From the NCBI GenBank assembly GCA_002753335.1, contig PEAD01000020.1, positions 1 to 57,501 of the forward strand: a stretch of DNA of 57,501 bases, given 5' to 3'. Below, piece by piece: positions 49,890-57,501 of this stretch (positions are counted from its first letter, which is position 1; every line of letters starts with the position of its first letter). The stretch comes from Nitrospirae bacterium MYbin3. GTDB taxonomy: Bacteria; Nitrospirota; Thermodesulfovibrionia; Thermodesulfovibrionales; Dissulfurispiraceae. A program made the translations under genes and the position numbers. The notes under the pieces were generated by a model. That model saw only the letters and a list, made by a program, of their open reading frames with translations. It was not told the DNA's origin and searched no databases.

Positions 49890-52800
49890 TTATGTTTTGG
49901 CCATATCCGATGTGATATTCTTGGGTATCTCTATCGAAATCCTTGTACCGGTTTCTGCAGAGCTTATTATGGTCATGCTACCGCCGAGCATAGTAAGTCT
50001 CTCACGCATGCCAGGAAGACCAAGTGTATTTCCGTTTGCAAGCACATTTTTACTATCAAAGCCCTTGCCTTTGTCTTCTATGGTAATAAAAAGCTTTTCT
50101 TTGTTTTCTGTAAGCACAACTTCCGCTTCCTCTGTTGAAGCATGGCGTGCAATATTAGTAATAGCTTCCTGTACGATACGGTATGCTGCTGTTTCTACTT
50201 CCGGATTAAAACGATTGCTTGTTGTGGAATGCCTGAACATTATCTTAATTTTAGTATTGTTTGTGAACCTATTGAACTGCCACTGAAGAGCATGCACCAG
50301 TCCTAAATCGTCAAGCATGGAAGGCCGAAGATTAAGAGACAAATCTCTGACTTTACCCAAGAGCTGTCCAACTGATTCTTGTATTTCGTCCAGTATTTTG
50401 TGCATCTCTCCGGAGGATGTTCTTGAAGCCGCTGTTTCGAGCGATAGATTGATTACAGTAAGCATCTGCCCTATTTCGTCATGCAGTTCCCGTGCTATAG
50501 AGCGGCGCTCGGTTTCCTGAACCTTGAACAGAAATCTGGAGAGGTTTTGAACCTGTCCTGTATATTGCTGGAGCGCCTGTTCTGCCCTGTTGCGATCTTC
50601 CAGAGATCGTGCAAGCCATATATTGTTAAAACTCAGTTTTGATAGCATAGCGGCAAACTTTATGTAAAAATTCATAGCAGTATCAACAGTTTCTTTTGAC
50701 CAGCGTGGCACTCTTTCGAGGGCTTCAAGATACTTCTTTTCATTGAACCCGTATTTTCGGGCTTGTGAACGAAATACTTTGTAGTTAATCGTCTCGTCAG
50801 AATAAAGAAACTGTCCAAGAAAGAGATTTCCTACTTTTTTGTCTCCAATCATAATTGGGGTTGAGATGTCCCACATATTGTTCTTGCATTTGTAAAGCTT
50901 GAATTCACCAGGAGCAACGCCATTTGAGAGTATCAAGTCACTCTGAATGCAGTTCTTGCAGGACTCAGAATTTACACGATGATAATTAACACATACGTCC
51001 TGCCATCCGGTACCGACAAGGACCTTACCCGCAAGATCAATGATGCCAATGCCTATATTCGTGAGCTTGTAAAAATCATCCATAAGAGACTGAACATCCG
51101 ATGTATTGATTATATCGCCCAACTCCAGATTACCAATATTCCCTTCGGGGTTTAGTATGCTTTCAAGCTTAAGCCTTACAGCCTGCTCGCTTTCCCTTAG
51201 TCTTTCCTCCATTTTTTTGCGCTCTGTGATATCAACAAAAGTTATGACTATGCCGAGTGCTTCATTGTCAATAGTACGGTAAGGTGATATATGCATTAAG
51301 AACCATAAGTTGTCTATAGTATGTATTTCGGCTTCTTTCGCTATCAACGTTGCCATAACTTCTTTGATCTCATCAATAAAGCCGGGATAGTTAAATCTTG
51401 TAGAAATATGGTTTATAGGTCTCCCTATATCCGATTCCATTAAGTTTATAGTGGCTGTAACTGCAGGTGTATAGCGGTTAATGATAAGCTTTTTGTCCAG
51501 AAAGATTGTGCCTATATCTGTGCTTCTTATAAGGTTAATTATGTCATTGTTAAGCTGTGTAAGCTCTTCAATTTTTTTCTGATATTCAGAATTTACGGTG
51601 TACAGTTCCTCGTTTACAGACTGCAGCTCTTCATTTGTTGATTGCAGTTCCTCGTTGGAAGCAATAAGCTCTTCATTTGTAGATTGCAGCTCTTCGTTGG
51701 AGGTACCAAGCTCTTCTATCGAGGCCTGCAAATTCTCACGGGTGTAGAGAACTTCCTGTTCAAGATCTGAGATTCTCTGCTGATTTAACCCTTGCAGGTC
51801 TTCTGTCTGTATGTCTTGCTCTAAAGGCTCTTTGCATTTAAAACTTTCGAAGCTGATTAAAAGAAGTTCTTTTTGGGTAAATTCATCTGTTATAGGCTTA
51901 ACCTTGACCGTAACCACGTCAGCACGGTCATCCTCATTCAGCTTGTACCCCTTATACAAGATCTCCTGTTTGTCTTTCAACGCTTTATAGAAAGCGGTAT
52001 TCAGTACCAAAGAAAAATCCTTTGACACCATTTTAAGCAGGTTCAGACTCATCCTGCCATGAGGTAGTTTTATATATTTATTTACATCCCCGAATATGTG
52101 AAGCACATCAAAGTTTTCATCAACAACCACAGCTGGCGGTGCATACTCGTTTATAAGGCTTTGATATACCGATTGCAGAGATTCGTCAATAGCTGGAGGT
52201 TTATGCGAAGACGACATTACAGTCTTAAAAGGGAGTCTCGAACTTATGGATGTCAAGTTAGCCTGCGTGATTGGTTTGAATGTGTCGGTATTGCGGTATA
52301 TTTTCCATTTTTTATCAACAACACTGTACCGGCTTTCAAGTTCGCCTATAGACTCGCTATTTCCAAGAAAAAGATACCCGTCACAATTAAGAGAAAAAGA
52401 CAGGGATGAAAGAACCTTTTTCTGAATTTCTGGCTTGAAATATATAAGAAGATTCCTGCAGCTAACAAACTCGATTTTTGAAAAAGGGGGATCACTCGTA
52501 ATATTATGCGCTGCAAAAACAACCATCCGCCTTATTTTTTCATTCACTCGCCAGCCAATGTCAGCTTGAACAAAAAAACGTTTAAGCCTGTCTGCTGATA
52601 TATCTGCAACTATGCTTTCAGGATATATGCCAACCCCGGCATACTCAATAGCATCCTTGTCCACATCTGTAGCAAATATTTTAATGTCAAGTTTCTTTTG
52701 GATGCTATCAAGGTGCTCGCTAAATAGGATTGCCAAAGAATATGCCTCTTCTCCAGTAGAGCAACCCACACACCAGACTCTCAGAGTCTCGTTTTGTTTG

Positions 52801-53777
52801 GTTTTTTCACATATCGCAGGGATCACTATATTTTTTACTGTGTCATAAGCTTCAGTGTCACGGAAAAATCTTGTGACCCCTATCAGCAATTCTTTTGCGA
52901 GGGTCAAAGATTCATTGAACGATTTTGCAACAAAATTGACGTAATCTTCGATGCTGCTAATATGGTTTATACTGATGCGTCTTTCAATTCTTCTTACTAC
53001 GGTTGTGGGTCTGTAGGACGAGAAATCTATACCGGTGCGGTCTCGTATTACTGCCAGAATCTTTGAGAGGCTGTCGCCCTCTTTAAGAAGCATTTCATCT
53101 ATTTTGTCAGACTTATGAATGTAGGGATGCTTAATATACTTTACAAGCTCCTCAGGCATTTTTTCGGGCGTAAGGATATAGTCAACAAGGCCTGTGTTGA
53201 TAGCGCTTCTTGGCATTCCATCAAATTTTGCGGACTTCATATCCTGAGCCATAACCATTCCGCCTGCGCCCTTTATGGCCCTGATGCCGAGGGTTCCGTC
53301 GCTGCCTGTGCCTGACATAACTATGCCGATAGCCCTGTCCCCCTTATCTTCAGCAAGGGAACGGAAGAATATATCTATTGGCAGATTCAGACCATGACTG
53401 TGTTCCTGATCCATAAGATAAAGTTTTGAGTTGAATATCGTTATATTTTTTTTTGGAGGGATTACATAAAGTGTTCCGCCTTCTACTTTCATCCCGTCTT
53501 CGGCCCTGAGCACCTGCATTCCGGTCTGCTTCGAAAGAAGTTCTGCCATCAGGCTTTTATAGTCAGGAGAAAGATGTTGAACTACCACAAAAGCAAGATC
53601 ATTGCTTGGAGGCAAATTGCTGAAAAAGAGTTCAAGCGCTTCCAAACCTCCAGCAGAGGCACCGATTCCTACAACCGTCAAGCTGTCTTTTGATAGCGGC
53701 AGGGAATCGGACGACAATTGTTTTTTTGTCTTAGCCTTTCGTGCTTTTGGCGGTATTTTTTTTCCTGCTTTGTTCAT
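49890..53777 (-). CDS. CheB-CheR-PAS-PocR-histidine kinase fusion
   Basis: A 1295-residue protein starting at an ATG behind GGGGGAAG. CheB (about 35-225): [38 protein letters not shown]. CheR (about 245-500): [38 protein letters not shown] coiled coil (about 690-740), PAS (about 755-880), a PocR-type sensory domain (about 900-1060, [15 protein letters not shown] and [20 protein letters not shown]), then HisKA_3 with [20 protein letters not shown] and HATPase with [12 protein letters not shown] and GLPGMRERL. It combines receptor-methylation-type domains with a NarX-like kinase. PocR domains bind small ligands through a cysteine motif. Confidence 0.92.
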   Translation of the reverse strand: MNKAGKKIPPKARKAKTKKQLSSDSLPLSKDSLTVVGIGASAGGLEALELFFSNLPPSNDLAFVVVQHLSPDYKSLMAELLSKQTGMQVLRAEDGMKVEGGTLYVIPPKKNITIFNSKLYLMDQEHSHGLNLPIDIFFRSLAEDKGDRAIGIVMSGTGSDGTLGIRAIKGAGGMVMAQDMKSAKFDGMPRSAINTGLVDYILTPEKMPEELVKYIKHPYIHKSDKIDEMLLKEGDSLSKILAVIRDRTGIDFSSYRPTTVVRRIERRISINHISSIEDYVNFVAKSFNESLTLAKELLIGVTRFFRDTEAYDTVKNIVIPAICEKTKQNETLRVWCVGCSTGEEAYSLAILFSEHLDSIQKKLDIKIFATDVDKDAIEYAGVGIYPESIVADISADRLKRFFVQADIGWRVNEKIRRMVVFAAHNITSDPPFSKIEFVSCRNLLIYFKPEIQKKVLSSLSFSLNCDGYLFLGNSESIGELESRYSVVDKKWKIYRNTDTFKPITQANLTSISSRLPFKTVMSSSHKPPAIDESLQSVYQSLINEYAPPAVVVDENFDVLHIFGDVNKYIKLPHGRMSLNLLKMVSKDFSLVLNTAFYKALKDKQEILYKGYKLNEDDRADVVTVKVKPITDEFTQKELLLISFESFKCKEPLEQDIQTEDLQGLNQQRISDLEQEVLYTRENLQASIEELGTSNEELQSTNEELIASNEELQSTNEELQSVNEELYTVNSEYQKKIEELTQLNNDIINLIRSTDIGTIFLDKKLIINRYTPAVTATINLMESDIGRPINHISTRFNYPGFIDEIKEVMATLIAKEAEIHTIDNLWFLMHISPYRTIDNEALGIVITFVDITERKKMEERLRESEQAVRLKLESILNPEGNIGNLELGDIINTSDVQSLMDDFYKLTNIGIGIIDLAGKVLVGTGWQDVCVNYHRVNSESCKNCIQSDLILSNGVAPGEFKLYKCKNNMWDISTPIMIGDKKVGNLFLGQFLYSDETINYKVFRSQARKYGFNEKKYLEALERVPRWSKETVDTAMNFYIKFAAMLSKLSFNNIWLARSLEDRNRAEQALQQYTGQVQNLSRFLFKVQETERRSIARELHDEIGQMLTVINLSLETAASRTSSGEMHKILDEIQESVGQLLGKVRDLSLNLRPSMLDDLGLVHALQWQFNRFTNNTKIKIMFRHSTTSNRFNPEVETAAYRIVQEAITNIARHASTEEAEVVLTENKEKLFITIEDKGKGFDSKNVLANGNTLGLPGMRERLTMLGGSMTIISSAETGTRISIEIPKNITSDMAKT
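51558..51701 (-). repeat. 144-bp near-identical coiled-coil segment, copy 2
   Basis: Partner of 46837-46980, one difference in 144 bp, same reading frame. Confidence 0.85.
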
Positions 53778-53882
53778 ATTCTTCCCCCAATACCCGAATA
53801 AGAATAATTCATATATTTGTATATTTTAACAAGGGAAGCATAAATGAACAATACAGTTCATCTTTTGACCAATATAGAAACG

Positions 53883-56246
53883 CTACACGTGTTGTTTATT
53901 CAAAACAGTTCGAATTTTTCTCAAAAGCGCATCCAGATTAACAGGTTTTGATACAAAATCCAATTTCTCCTTATGGATCCCTTTTATTGCTACCATTTCA
54001 TCTGTATAACCACTTGTAAATATAACTTTTACGTTATCAGAAAGTTTTTTTATGGCCTCATAAGCATCTTTGCCGTTTTTTTTGGGCATTATTATATCGA
54101 AAAGCAGCAACGAAATTTTGTTGCAATGTTCTTTATATGCTCTTACAGCCTCTTCGCCGTCTTGAACCTCTATTGTGTTGTATCCATGCTCCTGAAGGTA
54201 CATGCCGATAATTTTTCTGACAGTTGCATCATCCTCTGCTAATAATATAGTTTCACCGCATCCTATTGGCACCATTTCAAAAGCCTCAGAACTTATTTCT
54301 TCTGCTTTCTGTATTAAAGGCAGATATATCCTAAAGGTTGTGCCGTTGCCTGGTTCGCTATACACATTGATATTACCGTCGTGCTGTTTGATTATTCCAT
54401 AGGCCATTGCCAACCCAAGACCTGTGCCTTTACCGACCTCTTTGGTTGTGAAAAAGGGTTCAAATATATTTTTCTTTGTTTTTAGATCCATGCCAATACC
54501 AGTATCAGATACTGTCAACACTGCATACATTCCAAAATTTTCAAAGCTATAAGCTTCAGAATATTTACTGTTTATTTCCGCAACACCTGTCTTTATTATC
54601 AAAGATCCTCCGTCAGGCATGGCATCACGGGCATTGGTAACAAGGTTAAGCAAAACCTGATCTATTTGCGACGCATCAATATTTACCATTATATCTTTGC
54701 TGTCCAAGATAGTTCTCAATTCTATGTCTTCTCTTAAAATTCTTCGAATCATCTTTTCTATATTGCATACTATAGTGTTTAGATTTTGTATTTTAGGCAT
54801 TATTACTTGCTTTCGGCTATACGCCAGCAAAGCCCGGGTCAGTTCAGCAGCTCTGTTTGCTCCATTAAGAATTTCTACTACAAATTCTTTTGTTAGCGGA
54901 TCATTATTAAGTCTTTCTTTAGCCATGCTTCCATATCCAATAACGGCTTGAAGTATGTTGTTAAAATCATGAGCTACGCCTCCTGCGAGCAATCCTATGG
55001 ACTCCATCTTCTGGGCTTGGCGAAGCTGTTCTTCGATTTTTAGATTTTCAGTAATGTCCTGAATCATACAGAGGTGACGGGGATGTGTTTTATCTTCAAC
55101 TGTAACAGGTGCAATAGTCATATTTATCCAAACTACATTGCTATCAGGGCGAATATAGCGTTTTCTCATCTGAAACCCTGGTATCTTACCAGCATTCAAA
55201 AGAGCCATATTGTCCGAATCTTCTTTTATATCATCAGGGTGTGTGATGCTCATCCAGTCTATATTTCCCATTTCTTCCATGGTTCTACCTGCAATTTTGG
55301 CAAACATTGGATTTGCTGCATATATATGCCCCGTTAGAGAATCTATCAGAGCAATGCCCAAAGGCGCCTCATTGAATATAGTTTCAAAACGCTCTTTAGT
55401 TAACCGCAATTCATTTTCGGTTCGCTTGCGTTCTGTAATATCAGTTTCGGATCCTGCCATGCGTATTACTTTACCTGTTTTATCCCGCAGGGCCAATCCT
55501 CGATCATTTATCCAGAGCCACGTGCCATTTTTGCATTTAACTCTGTAGTCCTCGTTAAACCATTGGGTTTTACCGTCAAAGTGTGCTGTAATGCTTGCCA
55601 AGACTCGCTGGATATCTTCAGGATGAATACTTTTTTTCCACTCTTCTTCACTGTCGCTTATCTCATCGTCAGAAAAGCCGCGCATAGCTTTCCATCTGGG
55701 GGAGTATAATACACGCTTGTTAGGAACGTCCCAATCCCAAATACCATCTTTTGCTCCAGCCACTATAAGATTAAATCGTTGAATCTGTTCATCCAGTTTT
55801 CTTTCTAAACGCTTTCTATCTGAAATATCACGCTCAATACTAAGAATAAACTGTTTGCCATCGATACTTATTAGACGAACCTGGGCTTCTGCATCAATTA
55901 TTGTTCCGTCATTTTTTCTATGTTGCACCTCAAATACAACCAGCTCTCCGCTCTGAATAGCATTAATTCTTGCCTTGGCAGTTTCTGGTGTAATATTGGG
56001 ATCAATAAAAGATATGGGTTTGTTAATCAACTGCTCACGCGTGTACCCGTGAATACGCAGGGCAGTATCATTCATGTCTCGAATAATTGGAATATCTCCT
56101 GAAACAATTTCAAGAAGCAGAATATAATCTCCTGCCTGATCAAAGACTTCCTTATAATTAATTGTGCTGCTAAGAAAATCAGAAGATTTTTCTTTTGGGT
56201 TTGAGCTGGTTTGCGAAATAGTAGATTCTGACTCTATATCATTCAT
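53883..56246 (-). CDS. Multi-PAS hybrid sensor histidine kinase
   Basis: The 787-residue soluble protein has three PAS domains (about 30-145, 150-275 and 285-405; [20 protein letters not shown] begins the first), HisKA with [20 protein letters not shown] (about 425), HATPase with [21 protein letters not shown] and [14 protein letters not shown], and a C-terminal receiver with [17 protein letters not shown] and [14 protein letters not shown]. The kinase is of the NtrB-like GGVAHDFNN group. The signal is unknown. A 17-bp motif shared with another signalling gene lies 60 bp upstream. Confidence 0.92.
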   Translation of the reverse strand: MNDIESESTISQTSSNPKEKSSDFLSSTINYKEVFDQAGDYILLLEIVSGDIPIIRDMNDTALRIHGYTREQLINKPISFIDPNITPETAKARINAIQSGELVVFEVQHRKNDGTIIDAEAQVRLISIDGKQFILSIERDISDRKRLERKLDEQIQRFNLIVAGAKDGIWDWDVPNKRVLYSPRWKAMRGFSDDEISDSEEEWKKSIHPEDIQRVLASITAHFDGKTQWFNEDYRVKCKNGTWLWINDRGLALRDKTGKVIRMAGSETDITERKRTENELRLTKERFETIFNEAPLGIALIDSLTGHIYAANPMFAKIAGRTMEEMGNIDWMSITHPDDIKEDSDNMALLNAGKIPGFQMRKRYIRPDSNVVWINMTIAPVTVEDKTHPRHLCMIQDITENLKIEEQLRQAQKMESIGLLAGGVAHDFNNILQAVIGYGSMAKERLNNDPLTKEFVVEILNGANRAAELTRALLAYSRKQVIMPKIQNLNTIVCNIEKMIRRILREDIELRTILDSKDIMVNIDASQIDQVLLNLVTNARDAMPDGGSLIIKTGVAEINSKYSEAYSFENFGMYAVLTVSDTGIGMDLKTKKNIFEPFFTTKEVGKGTGLGLAMAYGIIKQHDGNINVYSEPGNGTTFRIYLPLIQKAEEISSEAFEMVPIGCGETILLAEDDATVRKIIGMYLQEHGYNTIEVQDGEEAVRAYKEHCNKISLLLFDIIMPKKNGKDAYEAIKKLSDNVKVIFTSGYTDEMVAIKGIHKEKLDFVSKPVNLDALLRKIRTVLNKQHV

Positions 56247-56305
56247 TAGTTTTACCTTGCTTAATAATATTGTCTATTAATATTCATGTAAATACGTAGA
56301 TATAC

Positions 56306-56322
56306 ATAAGTAGATATACTTA
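56306..56322. promoter_or_regulatory. Shared 17-bp motif ATAAGTAGATATACTTA, copy 2
   Basis: Identical to 49165-49181 and preceded by a diverged partial copy, TACGTAGATATACATA (56293-56308). It lies 60 bp upstream of the multi-PAS kinase start. Confidence 0.4.
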
Positions 56323-56390
56323 TTGCACTTCTCTGTTAAGACGAAAAGGGATTCTTATAGAAAGCTATACAGACCGCTCATTTCGCAATA

Positions 56391-57501
56391 TCAAGAAACT
56401 ATCCGATCGTATTGGCTTAGTAGTTCCACCTGAGTCTGTTTTCTAATCTCGTAAAGATGATCGAAATTCCTGATACAAAGTTGAACCAGTTCCGTATCCA
56501 AAGAACTGCCTGACAACGAAGTCAACACCCCTTTTATTGCATCAGCATCCATTCCGCTGCGGTGGGGCCTGTCCTCTGATATGGCGGTAAAAACATCAGC
56601 GATTGACATAATCCTGGCGCCTATCGGCAGATTATATTTGCTGTGATGAAAAGGATATCCTGTCCCATCAATACGTTCATGATGGAAGGCGCACCACTCT
56701 GATATGGTCTGAAAATCATCTATCGAATTCAAAATACGGTATGTGTAATACGTATGGTATTTCATTTTATTCAGTTCGTTCTGGTCCAGCTTTGCAGGCT
56801 TCTCGAGAATTTCTTTGGATATTGCAAGCTTGCCGAGGTCATGAAGGTATCCGGCGATTTTCATGTAGTGGCTCTCATGCTCAGAAAATCCCGCAAGCTT
56901 TGACAAAGCCTCTGCAACAGATGCCACCGCAGCAGAATGGGTTGCGGTGAAAGCGCTTCTGAAGTCAATAAGCTTTGAGAAAAGCAGCGCCAAATCTTCG
57001 AGCTGCTTTAAATCGAGGCTCAGAGAATGGCCCTTTTGCGTCTGCCTCAGGATTGAGGAAATAGATGGGGAGCATATTTCTATCCAGAAATATTCCTTAT
57101 CCACTAATTTCATGAAGGCCTCAACAACTTCGGGGTGAAACATTTTGCCAGATTCAGCGCTTATTTTTCTTGCGATGTCCTGTGTCTGCTCAAGTATCTC
57201 TCTATTGGGGTCCATGCTTACGGAAACCCTATCTGCAAGATGAAGAATATAGCTTTCTATCGGAATTGCATGGTCTTTATAGATATCGCCTCTCTCTTTT
57301 TTAAAATATACATGATGGTATCGGACTATCGGCAGCAGCTTTACAAAAGGCGGGAAAGTGGCCAAAAGCCTTTCTCCAAGTTCGGCATGAAGATTGCTTT
57401 TATCCTGAAAATCAAATCTCAGAGTATTCATCCTTTCGGATAAAGAGAGCGCACCGATATCATGCAAAGCGCCCGCAAGAATCAGATTCGTCTGCTGCGA
57501 T
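56391..57501 (-). CDS. HD/HD-GYP domain protein, 5' end outside window
   Basis: The reading frame is open through the window end; about 370 codons are visible. The visible part begins inside a first HD domain (LILAGALHDIGALSLSERMN, then VRYHHVYFKKERGD) and continues into a complete HD-GYP domain with AGYLHDLGKLAISKEILEKP and FHHERIDGTGYPFH. The tandem HD arrangement resembles DUF3391-less HD-GYP proteins in which the first domain is regulatory. Hydrolysis of cyclic di-GMP is expected from the second domain. It is the third HD-GYP-domain gene in this window. The apparent start at 57467 is a TTG inside the conserved HD motif and is not the real start. Confidence 0.88.
   Translation of the reverse strand, partial: SQQTNLILAGALHDIGALSLSERMNTLRFDFQDKSNLHAELGERLLATFPPFVKLLPIVRYHHVYFKKERGDIYKDHAIPIESYILHLADRVSVSMDPNREILEQTQDIARKISAESGKMFHPEVVEAFMKLVDKEYFWIEICSPSISSILRQTQKGHSLSLDLKQLEDLALLFSKLIDFRSAFTATHSAAVASVAEALSKLAGFSEHESHYMKIAGYLHDLGKLAISKEILEKPAKLDQNELNKMKYHTYYTYRILNSIDDFQTISEWCAFHHERIDGTGYPFHHSKYNLPIGARIMSIADVFTAISEDRPHRSGMDADAIKGVLTSLSGSSLDTELVQLCIRNFDHLYEIRKQTQVELLSQYDRIVS

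Overview
The window reads as a chromosomal segment of an anaerobic or microaerophilic Gram-negative bacterium. It has moderate GC, tight overlapping operons and exported proteins. The gene mix fits Nitrospirota (Thermodesulfovibrio-like) or a deltaproteobacterial relative best: an MvhADG-HdrA electron-bifurcating hydrogenase, a cbb3 oxidase, very many sensor kinases and HD-GYP proteins, and several toxin-antitoxin modules. That placement is inference; there is no rRNA or marker gene to prove it.

Layout. 1-3.9 kb: accessory DNA with an MNT-type nucleotidyltransferase plus winged-helix regulator, a DUF4143 ATPase, an HD protein, hicAB and a higA remnant. 4.0-9.0 kb: a compact minus-strand operon greA-pyrK-pyrD-thiS-thiG-thiE-thiC, preceded by a DedA gene. 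9.9-15.3 kb: a plus-strand signalling operon (GAF-HD-GYP, a second GAF-HD-GYP broken by an in-frame stop, a c-heme sensor kinase, a response regulator). 15.3-22.2 kb: the phosphate regulon phoB-phoR-pstSCAB-phoU with a recognisable Pho box. 22.3-23.3 kb: a ferredoxin, a YafQ-like toxin-antitoxin pair and a duplicated fragment of the ferredoxin gene.

23.5-29.2 kb is the most remarkable part: a diversity-generating retroelement (DGR). A 126-bp template repeat (TR) and a 126-bp variable repeat (VR) align without gaps and differ at 21 positions, 19 of them at template adenines. The VR is the 3' end of an exported formylglycine-generating-enzyme/C-type-lectin-fold protein. The cassette contains a reverse transcriptase, an Avd protein and an HRDC-domain protein. 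It is preceded on the same strand by a RelE-type toxin-antitoxin pair, whose toxin gene overlaps the target gene by 4 bp, and by an exported caspase-like protease. The whole looks like one transcription unit, caspase -> antitoxin -> toxin -> hypervariable target -> HRDC -> GIY-YIG -> Avd -> RT -> TR.

29.4-35.1 kb (plus): a cytosolic group 3 [NiFe] hydrogenase with HdrA, MvhD, a maturation protease and a TusA-like protein. The large subunit has an in-frame TGA exactly where the second cysteine of the N-terminal nickel-binding CxxC should be, so it is probably a selenoprotein with Sec in an unusual place. 35.1-39.8 kb (minus): an Rrf2 regulator and a cbb3 oxidase operon in which the CcoP-like subunit has no cytochrome c domain, plus two tiny membrane proteins of 48 and 32 residues.

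39.9-43 kb: phosphoglycolate phosphatase, a UvrD/Rep helicase, a small exported protein and a bacteriohemerythrin. 43.5-57.5 kb: a minus-strand array of signalling genes: a PAS protein, two hybrid kinases, two large CheB-CheR-PAS fusions that share an almost identical 144-bp coiled-coil segment, a NarL-type regulator and an HD/HD-GYP protein cut by the window end. No tRNA, rRNA, CRISPR array or transposase was seen.
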